From Hyphomicrobiaceae bacterium (lineage in GTDB: Bacteria > Pseudomonadota > Alphaproteobacteria > Rhizobiales > Hyphomicrobiaceae), in assembly GCA_041397645.1 (NCBI GenBank), contig JAWKWE010000005.1, forward strand, positions 310,001-374,000: a DNA stretch of 64,000 nt, written 5' to 3'. Position 1 is the first letter of the stretch. Each line of letters begins with the position of its first letter. The translations under genes and the position numbers were made by a program. Positions 27,971 to 37,353 of the stretch are shown here, piece after piece. A model generated the notes under the pieces. The model was not told where the DNA came from. It saw nothing but the letters and a program-made list of their open reading frames with translations, and did not search any database.

Positions 27971-29182
27971 ATGGGGATTTTTTCAAAGTACGTTTTCCGG
28001 CAAGCGGCGGGCGCATTTCTACTTATTCTTCTGTCGCTTACAGGGATCGTCTGGATCGCTCTGGCGCTCCGCCAGCTCAATGTCGTGACCTCGCAGGGGC
28101 AGGACACGATGATGCTTATCAGGATGACGACGCTGGCACTGCCCAATTTAATGGCGATCATAGCTCCCTTCTCTTTTCTGATCGCAGCCCTTCACACCCT
28201 CAACCGGCTCAATACCGATAGCGAGCTTATCGTCTTGTCGGCTGCAGGGTCGACGGTTTGGACAACGGCCAAGCCTCTGCTGATGCTGGCTTTATTCGTT
28301 TCCGCCGGGCTCGCCTTCGTCAATCATCTGGCGCAACCCTGGAGCATGCAGCTGCTCAAGCAATACATTGTTCAGGTGCGGACTGACCTTCTCACTCAGG
28401 TTATGCAGCCAGGTCGCTTTTCTAGTCCTGAGCCGAACCTGACGTTCCATATTCGCGAGCGCGCGCTGAACGGTGAATTGCTTGGGCTTCTCATGCATGA
28501 CACGCGAGATAAGTCTCAGGCCCAAAGCTATCTGGCCGAGCGCGGTCAGATTGTGAAGCAGGATCCAACGGCCTACCTCGTCATGAGCTCTGGCCATATC
28601 ATTCGGCGCACTGACCCCAAAGAACCTCCCCAGATCATCGCGTTCGACCGATATGCGGTGGATCTCGACCGCTTCGAGCCACAGGACGGCGGCGAAGGCG
28701 AGCTGAAGCCTAGAGAGCGCTATTTTTCCGAGCTCTACGATCCGGGCCCTGATAGCTCCTTATTCAAAACTCAACCGGGACAGTTCCGCTCCGAACTGCA
28801 TGAGCGCTTCGCTAACCCCCTCTATCCATTCGCTTTCGCTCTTCTTGTCGTGGCCTTCGTCGGACAGGCTCGCTCGACCCGATCAAGCCGGATGGAAAAT
28901 CTTGTCGTTGCGTTTCTCGTGGCTGCAGGGGCACGGTTGGCGGGGCTTGCCGTGAACAACTTGGTGGCAGTAAAGGCGAGCTACGTCCCGGTACTCTACG
29001 GCCTGCCCCTCGTGGCGATGCTGGCCGCCGTGTTGATCATCATGGCTGGCCAGCGCAATCAGAGGTCAGGGCCCTCAATCGGGGACCGTGTGCATAGCAC
29101 CGTGGAACCGGTGATCGGAGCTGTGCGAAGCGCTTTTAATCCATTGCTGCCAAAGCGTTTTCGGTCGGGGGCGTCGCAATGA
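27971..29182 (+). CDS. lptF: LPS export permease LptF
   Basis: The 403-residue permease belongs to the YjgP/YjgQ family: three N-terminal membrane segments, a periplasmic beta-jellyroll domain (about residues 130-270), then three C-terminal membrane segments. With LptG and the LptB ATPase it extracts lipopolysaccharide from the inner membrane. The ATG at 27971 (MGIFSKYVFRQ) gives the usual N-terminus. The stop overlaps the lptG start by four bases (ATGA). Confidence 0.93.
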   Translation: MGIFSKYVFRQAAGAFLLILLSLTGIVWIALALRQLNVVTSQGQDTMMLIRMTTLALPNLMAIIAPFSFLIAALHTLNRLNTDSELIVLSAAGSTVWTTAKPLLMLALFVSAGLAFVNHLAQPWSMQLLKQYIVQVRTDLLTQVMQPGRFSSPEPNLTFHIRERALNGELLGLLMHDTRDKSQAQSYLAERGQIVKQDPTAYLVMSSGHIIRRTDPKEPPQIIAFDRYAVDLDRFEPQDGGEGELKPRERYFSELYDPGPDSSLFKTQPGQFRSELHERFANPLYPFAFALLVVAFVGQARSTRSSRMENLVVAFLVAAGARLAGLAVNNLVAVKASYVPVLYGLPLVAMLAAVLIIMAGQRNQRSGPSIGDRVHSTVEPVIGAVRSAFNPLLPKRFRSGASQ

Positions 29183-30270
29183 GACACTGGACGCTGACCC
29201 GCTACATCGGTGCGCGCTTCCTCCTTGGAATTTTCACGACCTTTCTCATCTGCTCGATGCTGATCTTCATGATCGACTTTGTCGAGTTGCTTCGCCAATC
29301 AGGTAAGTACGGGGAAGTCCCTGCCACAACTTTAGCCGGCATCGCGCTGCTGCGGCTGCCCGCCTATACCGAGTTCCTGTTTGGTTTCGCTATTCTGGTC
29401 GGCAGCATCGGTGCGCTTTTGTTCCTCAATCGCAAGAGCGAACTCGCCGTCATGCGTGCAGGCGGAATGTCGGTTTGGCAGTTTCTGACACCGGGCATCC
29501 TGGTTGCATTCCTGGTCGGGTTTCTAGGTGTGGTAGTCTACAATCCGATGGCCGCATCGGGGCGCGCAGAGGCCGAGAAGAAATTTGCGGAGGCCTTTGG
29601 CCGCGACGCCAATCTGCTCAAAGCCCAAGGAGGGGGCTCCTGGCTCCGTCAGGATGGGGCTGATGGCGAGTCCGTAATCGGCGCAGTGGCCGCCTCCAAC
29701 CGGGGGCTCACGCTGACAGGGGTAATTGCCTTCGTTTATGATCGAGATGGGCACTTCTCGGAGCGCGTCGATGCGGCTGGGGCCGACCTCAAGGAAGGCT
29801 ACTGGAGGATGCGCGATGTGTGGATTTCCAGGCTCGGCGAGGAGCCCCAAAAGTACGACTCCTATCTACTCTCAACCTACCTTACTCCAGACCGTGTCCA
29901 GGACGCCTTGGGAACGGTCTTCTCGGTGTCTGTCTTCGACCTCCCGGGACTGATCGAAGTTGCTGAAAAAGCGAAACTTTCCACCGAAAAGTTGCGTGTC
30001 CAATACGAGATGTTACTTGCACGCCCGTTGCTCTGTATTGCGATGGTCCTTTTGGCCGCAACTGTGTCTCTCAAGTCATTCCGCTCTGGACGCATCCAGA
30101 CTATGGTCGGCAGTGGAATGGTCGGGGGCTTAGGATTCTTCTTGTTATCGGAAATTGCGAGACAAATCGGCGTTGCCGGTCTGGCCCCCGCTTGGGCGGC
30201 CATATGGCTACCTGTGATCCTGCTCCTGATCGTGGCGACAACGGTACTCCTGCACCAGGAGGATGGCTGA
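29179..30270 (+). CDS. lptG: LPS export permease LptG
   Basis: The 363-residue partner of LptF has the same 3 + 3 membrane layout around a periplasmic domain, starting MRHWTLTRYIGARFL. It overlaps lptF by ATGA and ends just before lptD, so lptF-lptG-lptD form one transcription unit. The product is an inner-membrane half of the LptB2FG exporter. Confidence 0.93.
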   Translation: MRHWTLTRYIGARFLLGIFTTFLICSMLIFMIDFVELLRQSGKYGEVPATTLAGIALLRLPAYTEFLFGFAILVGSIGALLFLNRKSELAVMRAGGMSVWQFLTPGILVAFLVGFLGVVVYNPMAASGRAEAEKKFAEAFGRDANLLKAQGGGSWLRQDGADGESVIGAVAASNRGLTLTGVIAFVYDRDGHFSERVDAAGADLKEGYWRMRDVWISRLGEEPQKYDSYLLSTYLTPDRVQDALGTVFSVSVFDLPGLIEVAEKAKLSTEKLRVQYEMLLARPLLCIAMVLLAATVSLKSFRSGRIQTMVGSGMVGGLGFFLLSEIARQIGVAGLAPAWAAIWLPVILLLIVATTVLLHQEDG

Positions 30271-30273
30271 GTG

Positions 30274-32787
30274 ATGCGTAAATCGCGGACACCGCAAGAG
30301 GGTTGCGGAACGTCACGCGGACTGGGCTGGTGGCGAGACGCTGCCGGCCCCGCATCTGTTTTTGTTTGCCTTCTCGCCTTTTTCGCGGTTGCCGTGCCCC
30401 TGTTTGCCGCCTCCAAAGCCAACGCCCAAGACCCCAGCATTCTCGGCACCCCATCGACCAAGAAGAGCTCGTTCGGCAAGACGAACGGGAGCATGTTCGG
30501 CAAGATCGACAAGCACCTCGACAAGGCTGCCCCGCTCAATCTGCAAGGCGATCAGCTGATCTACGACACCCAGGGCAATCGGGTCATCGCACGCGGCAAC
30601 GTCGAAATTTTCTACAACGATTACATTCTGACGGCAGACGAGGTGGTCTACGATCAGAACGCCTCGACACTGACTGCCGTCGGCAATGTTACGCTCAAGG
30701 AGCCTCAGGGCAACATCGTGCGCGCTGACCGCTACACGCTGACCGACGATTTCCGTGACGGCTTTGTTCAGTCCTTGAGCATCGTTTCGAAGGACGACAC
30801 CAGCATCACGGCCGAGCAGGCGACCCGCCGCGAGGGGAATGTCACCGAATTCCGCAATGGCCGGTTCACGCCTTGTAAGTCCGACGGCTCCACCCCGCCG
30901 CTTTGGTGTTTGAGCGCAGCGCGCATCATTCACGACAAAGATGCGCAAACGATCACCTATCAGGATGCGACGTTCGACATCTACGGACAGCCGGTCCTCT
31001 ATCTGCCCTACTTCCAGCATCCCGACCCGACGGTGAAGCGAAAGTCAGGGTTCCTGACCCCCGGCTTCGGCCAATCCCAGACGCTCGGTTTCATGACCGA
31101 GATCCCGTACTATTTCGCGCTGGCACCGAACTACGATTTCACCTTCAAGCCCGGATACCTGTCGAAGCAGGGCATCATGTGGGGCGGCGTGTGGCGTCAT
31201 CGTTTGGAGAACGGCGAATACACCGTGCAGTTTGCAGGCATCGACCAGAACTGGCGCGACCTGCCTGTTCCCGATGCGCCCTACACCGACAACCGGCAGG
31301 AATATAATGGCTGGCGCGGCACAGTTGAAACCAGGGGACAGTTTGCGCTGTCGAGCTGGTGGAAGCTCGGCTGGGACGTGACGCTGGAAAGCGACGACCA
31401 GTTCCGCCGCTTCTATAAATTCGACAACATGCTGCTGACCGACCGCGTCAACCAAGTCTATCTGACGGGCCAGTCAGATCGGAATTACTTCTCTGCGCGC
31501 TTGTACCACTTCGGTGGCCTGCTTCTCGACGACACGCCCCAATCGGAGAGCTACACGCACCCGATCATCGACTATAACTATGTGTTTGCTGATCCGGTCT
31601 TGGGCGGCGAGTTGAGAGTGGACAGCAACTTGCTGTCCTTCACCCGTGTCGACGGCGCGACGCTGTATAATCCCGTTACGCATGTCGCCGATGGCTACAA
31701 GAACCAGGATATCCAACGTCTTACGACGGAAATGAAATGGCGCCGCAGGCTGACAGACAGCCTCGGCATCACCTATACGCCGTTCGCCAATTTGCGCGGC
31801 GACATCTACCAGTTCAATGATTTCACCGACCCGGAATCCTTCCAGCTGAATGCAAACGGAGATCCCATCCTCTATACGGGTCAGCTGGTGAGCTCAGACA
31901 CGACATTCCGCGGTATAGCCGCTGGTGGCGCCACTGTGAGCTATCCGTGGGTTGCAAATACTGCCGGCGCGAGCCACATCATCGAGCCCATTGGCCAAAT
32001 CGTGTCGCGCCAGGATGCTGTTACCCAGCGCCGGCTGCCCGATGAGGACGCGCGCAGTTTGGTGTTCGACGACACCAACCTGTTCGAGGTGTCGAAGTTC
32101 TCAGGCTATGATCGTACGGAAATGGGCACCCGCGTGAACGCGGGCGTTCAATACACGTTCCAGTCCAACGACGGCGGCTATGCGCGCTTCCTCGCCGGTC
32201 AGAGCTATCACCTGACGGGTGATAACGTGTACGCAAATCCGGGCTTTGATGATCAGGGCAACCTGCTCTACTCGGCCTACAGCGGACTGGAGACGGATCG
32301 TTCTGACTATGTACTGGGCGCCTACATTGCGCCGACCGACAGCTTCCGGCTGATATCGCAAAGCCGGTTCGACCAGTCCAGCTTGGGTTTGCGTCGTCAG
32401 AGCACGGGTTTGAATTACTCATACGGCCCGCTGGATATTACGGGCGTTTACAGCTACGCAGCGGCGGATTCGTTGGTCGAACAGCAAGGCTCGCAGCAGG
32501 AAGTACAATCGGCGCTCAATGTCCAGCTGACCGATCGCTGGAGCGCTGGCGCTGGTGTGCGCTACGATATCGATGCTAGCCAGCTGTTGTCGGACTTCAT
32601 CTCGGTCAAATACGCCGACGAGTGCTTCGTGCTGACCGCGACTTACTCGGAAAGCTACTATAACAGCGACACCATTCAGGACGATCGCACTTTGATGCTG
32701 CGCTTTGAACTCAAGCATTTGGGCGAGTTCAACTACGCCTCAGATACTCTCGACTTCGCGTTCGGCGGCACGGAGCGCACGAACTGA
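30274..32787 (+). CDS. lptD: LPS-assembly outer-membrane protein LptD
   Basis: The 837-residue product is the outer-membrane LPS translocon. It has a signal peptide (FVCLLAFFAVAVPLFA), an N-terminal OstA/LptA-like beta-jellyroll (about residues 80-210, NVEIFYNDYILTADEVVYDQ), and a long C-terminal beta-barrel. Two cysteines in TPCKSDGSTPPLWCLS are typical of the alphaproteobacterial form. The start follows AGGAGG; a GTG one codon earlier is also possible. SurA, encoded downstream, is the usual chaperone for barrels of this kind. Confidence 0.94.
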   Translation: MRKSRTPQEGCGTSRGLGWWRDAAGPASVFVCLLAFFAVAVPLFAASKANAQDPSILGTPSTKKSSFGKTNGSMFGKIDKHLDKAAPLNLQGDQLIYDTQGNRVIARGNVEIFYNDYILTADEVVYDQNASTLTAVGNVTLKEPQGNIVRADRYTLTDDFRDGFVQSLSIVSKDDTSITAEQATRREGNVTEFRNGRFTPCKSDGSTPPLWCLSAARIIHDKDAQTITYQDATFDIYGQPVLYLPYFQHPDPTVKRKSGFLTPGFGQSQTLGFMTEIPYYFALAPNYDFTFKPGYLSKQGIMWGGVWRHRLENGEYTVQFAGIDQNWRDLPVPDAPYTDNRQEYNGWRGTVETRGQFALSSWWKLGWDVTLESDDQFRRFYKFDNMLLTDRVNQVYLTGQSDRNYFSARLYHFGGLLLDDTPQSESYTHPIIDYNYVFADPVLGGELRVDSNLLSFTRVDGATLYNPVTHVADGYKNQDIQRLTTEMKWRRRLTDSLGITYTPFANLRGDIYQFNDFTDPESFQLNANGDPILYTGQLVSSDTTFRGIAAGGATVSYPWVANTAGASHIIEPIGQIVSRQDAVTQRRLPDEDARSLVFDDTNLFEVSKFSGYDRTEMGTRVNAGVQYTFQSNDGGYARFLAGQSYHLTGDNVYANPGFDDQGNLLYSAYSGLETDRSDYVLGAYIAPTDSFRLISQSRFDQSSLGLRRQSTGLNYSYGPLDITGVYSYAAADSLVEQQGSQQEVQSALNVQLTDRWSAGAGVRYDIDASQLLSDFISVKYADECFVLTATYSESYYNSDTIQDDRTLMLRFELKHLGEFNYASDTLDFAFGGTERTN

Positions 32788-33201
32788 TCGCGCGCAATCC
32801 TCCCAGGGCGCGAATTTGGTGCGGCTCCTTTTCCTCCTTGATCAATCGATCGGATAACAGGCCTTCTGAAACGCGGTTAACCCGTATTTCTGCGCGGTCG
32901 GGGGACCATTCGAGCGCTTTCTATAGCTGCCGGAGTACGCTATGTGCCCCCGTGAAAGCCTGAGCTAAAGGCTGTGTTCCCGGGCCCGTCACGGCGATGC
33001 CATTGTTTGTGGATAACGCGGCAGGGAGCCATTGTTTTGGATTAGGCTTCCCAAGCGGTCGAGTCGCGCTTGCCTTGTGCGCTTGGCCCGCAAGAATAGC
33101 ACTTCAGCAAGACATGAGCTTCCGCCCGGCCGGAAGCTCAAAAGGCTTGGCGGTTCGGCACGTCCCGCCACCAAACATATGCAGGGTTGACCATACGGGC
33201 C
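32788..33201. other. Intergenic region between lptD and surA
   Basis: About 410 bases without a convincing gene. It holds a direct repeat of GCCATTGTTT (32999-33008 and 33028-33037) and a nine-pair hairpin GAGCTTCCG/CGGAAGCTC at 33116-33139 with a six-base loop. No T run follows, so it looks more like a leader structure or regulatory region of surA than a terminator of lptD. Confidence 0.45.
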
Positions 33202-34422
33202 ATGGAATTAGCCAAACACACGCTTCGTGTCCTTGTTCTGACTGCGCTCGGCGCTCTTATTTTCGCGCCGCCACTCGCGACGCCGGCCGGCGCTCAAATG
33301 GTAATGCGCGGCCCCAACAATGAGGGCACGCCTCCAGGAAAAAGTGCCGTCAGCAAGACGGCTGCGTCTTCCAAAAAGAAATCCATCAATACGGAGCTGT
33401 CCATCGTTGCTCTTGTTAATGACGAACCCATTACCGGCTATGAAGTACGTCAGCGCGCGGAGATGCTTTCTGGCGGCGCGGTCGGCGAATACGTGAAGAA
33501 CAACGTAGAAGCGCGTTGGAAGCAGATTATTACGGGCAAGAAGATCCAGGAAGAGTTCCAAGCCTATGCGCGCAAACGTCAGCCGCGCAGCAAGGAAGAG
33601 CTGGAAAAGATCCAAAAAGAGTTCGTTATATCCAAGCGCAACGCGATGCTTGCTCAGCTGCAGGCTGAGGCGCGATCGAAAACCAGCACTAAGTCCAGCA
33701 GCGAAGCCTTAGATGAACTTATCGACGAAAAGCTGAAGATGCAGGAGGCCAAGCGACTGGGGGCGACTGCAAGTCCGTCCGAGGTAGATGCCGTGATCAA
33801 GAGCATTGCCGATCGCAACAAGATGACCGTCGAGCAGCTGACGAAGAACCTTGGCGGAACGCTGGACCCCATGAAACAGCGTATCGGAACCACCCTCGCT
33901 TGGCAGGACGTTATTCGCCGCAAATTCGGCCACCAGATCGCTATCGCAAGCAGTGACGTCGATAGGTATGTTGCAGCATCGGGCGGCGGTGAGGATCAAG
34001 TCGAGTTGCAGGTCCAGCGCGTCAGGATCAACATGCCAGCTCAGATAGAACGCGGCGGTGTTGCCCAGCGCGTCACTCAAGCGGAAGCCCTGCGCGCCAA
34101 GTTTACGGGTTGCGACGCAACTGCCAAATTAGTGGCTGGGCAGCCGGGTGTGCACTTTGAGGATCTGGGCAAACGCAAGCCCGCGTCGTTCCCCGAGCCT
34201 ACGCGATCCTTGCTCCTCAATGCCAAAGACAACGAGATGCTGCCTCCCTCGGTGACGGAAGATGGCATCGACATGTTCGCCGTTTGCGGTCGCGACGTAG
34301 TTAAGGCCGAGGATGCTCGGCGCTCGCAGGCTGAGGGTGAACTCAAGCAGAAAGAGTTCGATCTGCTTGCCAAGCGTTACTTGAAGGATCTTCGACAGGA
34401 CGCCCATATCGAGTACCGATGA
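33202..34422 (+). CDS. surA: SurA-type periplasmic chaperone
   Basis: The product of about 406 residues has a signal peptide (TLRVLVLTALGALIF to AGA), a low-complexity Lys/Ser linker, a SurA N-terminal chaperone domain starting IVALVNDEPITGYEV, and a C-terminal part that looks like a degenerate parvulin domain. It would guide outer-membrane proteins such as LptD across the periplasm. The neighbours lptD and pdxA match the usual surA context. The PPIase activity is not certain, because the parvulin motif is weak. Confidence 0.88.
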   Translation: MELAKHTLRVLVLTALGALIFAPPLATPAGAQMVMRGPNNEGTPPGKSAVSKTAASSKKKSINTELSIVALVNDEPITGYEVRQRAEMLSGGAVGEYVKNNVEARWKQIITGKKIQEEFQAYARKRQPRSKEELEKIQKEFVISKRNAMLAQLQAEARSKTSTKSSSEALDELIDEKLKMQEAKRLGATASPSEVDAVIKSIADRNKMTVEQLTKNLGGTLDPMKQRIGTTLAWQDVIRRKFGHQIAIASSDVDRYVAASGGGEDQVELQVQRVRINMPAQIERGGVAQRVTQAEALRAKFTGCDATAKLVAGQPGVHFEDLGKRKPASFPEPTRSLLLNAKDNEMLPPSVTEDGIDMFAVCGRDVVKAEDARRSQAEGELKQKEFDLLAKRYLKDLRQDAHIEYR

Positions 34423-34423
34423 A

Positions 34424-35515
34424 ATGAAACGCCCTAGTGCTGTTTCTGGTTCAGACTTCGACGTTGGTGCATCGGGGCGCGTTGCGCCATTGGCATTGAC
34501 GATGGGCGATCCCGCCGGGATCGGGCCTGAAATTGTGCTGAAGGCTTGGATTGCGCGCGCGCTAAACGCGCTGCCGCCCTTCGTCTATTTCGGTGATCCG
34601 AACGTTCTAGAGGAACGTGCCCGGGCGCTGGGTGCGAAAGTTCCTATTGCCCCCGTGTCCGACATGGCGGCGGCGAGTGCACAGTTCGAAAGCGCCCTGC
34701 CCGTTGTTCCCATTGCCGTTGGCGTCCCTGTAGAGCCGGGAACACCCAATGCCGCGAACGCTCCGGCGGTTATCGCTGCCATTGAGCGTGCCGTTGCTGA
34801 GGTGGCGCAGGGCCAAGTCCGCGGCATCGTCACAGCGCCGATCGCCAAATCTGTGTTGTATGGAGCAGGCTTTGCCCATCCAGGACATACGGAATTTCTC
34901 GCGACGCTCGCTGGTCGTCACTGGCCTCATGCCGCGGCCCGGCCGGTCATGATGCTGGCGAGCGAGGTTTTGCGCGTGGTGCCGGCCACCATACATGTGC
35001 CGCTCAAGAGCGTGCCGGGGCTCATCACCCCTGCCCTCATCGCCGACACTGTGCGGATTACGTGGAACGCGTTGCGCGATCAATTTGATATTCCCGTCCC
35101 CCGTATAGCGGTCGCCGGGTTAAACCCACATGCGGGCGAAGACGGCAGTATCGGGCGCGAAGATATTGACATCATCGCACCCGCAATCACCGCATTACAA
35201 GCCGCCGGCCTTAGGGTGAGCGGGCCCCATTCCGCCGATACGCTCTTTCACGCCGAGGCAAGGTGCGGGTATGACGCGGCGGTGTGCATGTATCACGATC
35301 AGGCTCTGATCCCGATTAAGACGTTGGCATTTGACGAAGGCGTCAACGTCACTTTGGGGCTTCCCTTCGTTCGAACATCTCCCGATCATGGGACGGCCTT
35401 CGACATCGCAGCACACGGCATCGCGCGCGAGACAAGTCTGATTGCCGCCATAAAGCTTGCCGGCAGGCTTGCCCATCCTCGTCCCGCCAGTTGCGGCGGT
35501 GCATCCGTCGTCTAA
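34424..35515 (+). CDS. pdxA: 4-hydroxythreonine-4-phosphate dehydrogenase
   Basis: The 363-residue enzyme acts in the DXP-dependent vitamin B6 pathway, oxidising 4-phosphohydroxy-threonine. Motifs: MGDPAGIGPE at the N-terminus, metal-binding His residues in HPGHTEFLA, NPHAGEDG and MYHDQALIPIK. The ATG begins one base after the surA stop, so the genes are translationally coupled. Length is a little above usual because of a short N-terminal extension. Confidence 0.95.
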   Translation: MKRPSAVSGSDFDVGASGRVAPLALTMGDPAGIGPEIVLKAWIARALNALPPFVYFGDPNVLEERARALGAKVPIAPVSDMAAASAQFESALPVVPIAVGVPVEPGTPNAANAPAVIAAIERAVAEVAQGQVRGIVTAPIAKSVLYGAGFAHPGHTEFLATLAGRHWPHAAARPVMMLASEVLRVVPATIHVPLKSVPGLITPALIADTVRITWNALRDQFDIPVPRIAVAGLNPHAGEDGSIGREDIDIIAPAITALQAAGLRVSGPHSADTLFHAEARCGYDAAVCMYHDQALIPIKTLAFDEGVNVTLGLPFVRTSPDHGTAFDIAAHGIARETSLIAAIKLAGRLAHPRPASCGGASVV

Positions 35516-35533
35516 CGCTTTATATAGCCAACC

Positions 35534-36436
35534 ATGGTCACGCACGACGACAGCCCAAATGTGCCACGCGGTACGCCGCCCGACGGCTTGCCGTCGCTTC
35601 GGTCTGTGATTGAGACACACGAACTCGCCGCCAAGAAGTCGCTTGGTCAGAACTTTCTTCTCGACCTCAATATCACTCGTAAAATCGCCCGGGCGCTGGG
35701 AAGTCTCGAAGGACGCACCGTCGTCGAGGTGGGGCCTGGACCTGGCGGTTTGACCCGTGCGCTGTTTATGGAAGGAGCCGCGCGGGTCTTCGCCGTTGAA
35801 CGCGATGAAAGGTGCAAAGGCGCGCTTGAAGAAATCGCAGCTCGTTATCCCGGTCGCCTTGATGTTCACTTTGGAGATGCGCTTGATGCCGACTGGAAGG
35901 CGCTGATAGCAGCTGCGGATGGGCCGGTTTCGATTGCGGCGAACCTGCCTTATGGCGTCGCCACACAGTTGCTGGTCGGTTGGCTCGAAACCGCGCCATG
36001 GCCGCCGTGGTACGATCGTATGGTGCTGATGTTCCAGCGCGAAGTGGCCGAGCGCATCGTGGCGGCCGAAGGTTCCAAAGCCTACGGGCGCCTCTCCGTG
36101 CTGGCGCAGTGGAGAACGCGCGCGCGCATCATCTTGCACCTACCTGCAGAGGCCTTTACACCGCCGCCGAAGGTTGCATCGGCGGTGGTCGAGTTTCTAC
36201 CAATCCCTGCTCCACAACCCGATTGCAGGGTGGAAACGTTGGGCCGCGTAACAGCGGCCGCGTTCGGGCAACGACGCAAAATGTTGCGCCAATCGCTAAA
36301 GTCGCTTGTGGCGATGCCAGAGCTCCTTCTGCAAGAAGCCGGCATCGCACCCACTGAACGCGCGGAACGCTTGAAGGTGGAAGACTTTGCGCGTCTGGCG
36401 ACTATCCTTGAGCGCGACAAGACGCGATCGTCCTAA
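35534..36436 (+). CDS. rsmA: 16S rRNA (adenine(1518)-N6/adenine(1519)-N6)-dimethyltransferase
   Basis: The 300-residue enzyme dimethylates the two adjacent adenines near the 3' end of 16S rRNA. It has the KsgA signature: KSLGQNFLLD, SAM-binding motif I VVEVGPGPGGLT, motif IV NLPYGVAT, and the C-terminal FTPPPKVASAVV. It ends the lptD-surA-pdxA-rsmA cluster. In many relatives gmk follows in convergent orientation; here the tungsten island begins instead. Confidence 0.95.
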   Translation: MVTHDDSPNVPRGTPPDGLPSLRSVIETHELAAKKSLGQNFLLDLNITRKIARALGSLEGRTVVEVGPGPGGLTRALFMEGAARVFAVERDERCKGALEEIAARYPGRLDVHFGDALDADWKALIAAADGPVSIAANLPYGVATQLLVGWLETAPWPPWYDRMVLMFQREVAERIVAAEGSKAYGRLSVLAQWRTRARIILHLPAEAFTPPPKVASAVVEFLPIPAPQPDCRVETLGRVTAAAFGQRRKMLRQSLKSLVAMPELLLQEAGIAPTERAERLKVEDFARLATILERDKTRSS

Positions 36437-36481
36437 GCGGAAGATCCCACGGGTTTGAACGCGACCGCTAAGCCAGGTGCG

Positions 36482-36505
36482 CGTTATGTAAAATCACGCA
36501 TATCG
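36482..36505. promoter_or_regulatory. ModE-type operator candidate 1 (before the TiaS-like operon)
   Basis: CGTTAT-N12-ATATCG, 24 bp in total. Half-site order and spacing match the Escherichia coli ModE operator, which I recall as CGTTAT-N12-ATAACG. It ends 32 bases before the first possible ATG of the TiaS-like gene. Three other intergenic regions of this island carry the same pattern. Confidence 0.65.
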
Positions 36506-36579
36506 CAATTTGCGGCTCCCCTTTGATTTAGGCTTGAATGCGTTGCTCCTTATGTCAATTGAAACGCACCGCCTGTTCG

Positions 36580-36597
36580 CGTTATATGCGTTATATG
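36580..36597. repeat. Tandem CGTTATATG duplicate
   Basis: The nine-base unit CGTTATATG occurs twice in a row. Each unit carries an ATG that could start the TiaS-like protein, and CGTTATAT equals one ModE half-site. It may be a second low-grade regulator contact that would cover the start codon. Confidence 0.5.
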
Positions 36598-37353
36598 CGC
36601 TCAACAATAACGGCACGCCGGCTTTTGGTCGGTATGGACGACACCGATAATCTTGAAAGCCGCGGCACCGGCTTCCGCGCGCGTGAGTTCGGCCGTCAGT
36701 TGATGGAAGAGAACTTGGCCCAAGTGCGAGGTATCAGCCGCCATCAGCTCTACGTTCACCCAGACATTCCCTATACCTCCCACAACAGCGCGCTCTGTCT
36801 CGACATCGACTGGCACGGCGGGGAGCTTGATGTTCTGATCGACATGGCGCGGGGCTTTCTTGAAGTCTACGCAGCCGAGGGATCGGACGCCGCCTTTTCT
36901 GTTGTGGCCTTTGATGACGTCCTGGAAGAAGTGATCGCATTTGGATTGCGCGCAAAAGAGGAAGTGCTCACCAAGGCGCAAGCACAAGAGCTGGCACAAC
37001 GCAGCAATATTCACCTGGAGGGCGTGACTGGTGACCACGGCGGGATCATCGGTGCGCTCGCCTGCGCAGGTCTTCGCAAGAGCGGCCATGACGGGCGCTT
37101 CGTATGGGTGAGGGGCGTGCGAGATCTCGACGGTGTCACGACCGTCGGGCACTTGATGGCCAATACGGGCATCGACCTGCTGCAAGCAAAGACCAACGAA
37201 CCAATCAACGAAACGGATCGGATCGACGTTGCGCCCTGGCCCAGGCCCGTGCTGCTCGATCACAAAGCCGTTCTTCTCATCGAAAGGGTGGAGGGAAACA
37301 ATGCTCAGTGCGAATGGAAAATTGTCCCCCGCGAAGGGACTAGGCACTATTGA
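36595..37353 (+). CDS. TiaS-like (DDTD-motif) protein of the tungsten island
   Basis: About 252 residues when started at 36595 (longest frame from 36538). The N-terminus RLLVGMDDTDNLESRGTG is like the ATP-binding kinase domain of archaeal TiaS, the tRNA-Ile2 agmatidine synthase, whose DDTD acidic cluster binds metal and ATP. The zinc-ribbon and OB-fold parts of TiaS are absent. A second motif GVTGDHGGIIGAL follows. Bacterial stand-alone members are of unknown role. It shares an operon with a small membrane protein and is preceded by a ModE-type box, which suggests a link with tungsten or molybdenum handling rather than tRNA. The start is uncertain: the N-terminal extension from 36538 is not family-like. 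Confidence 0.7.
   Translation: MRSTITARRLLVGMDDTDNLESRGTGFRAREFGRQLMEENLAQVRGISRHQLYVHPDIPYTSHNSALCLDIDWHGGELDVLIDMARGFLEVYAAEGSDAAFSVVAFDDVLEEVIAFGLRAKEEVLTKAQAQELAQRSNIHLEGVTGDHGGIIGALACAGLRKSGHDGRFVWVRGVRDLDGVTTVGHLMANTGIDLLQAKTNEPINETDRIDVAPWPRPVLLDHKAVLLIERVEGNNAQCEWKIVPREGTRHY

Noticed and set aside
35195..36139. 314-codon frame antisense to pdxA and rsmA
   Set aside because: It spans the ends of two well-supported genes and shows no domain of its own.
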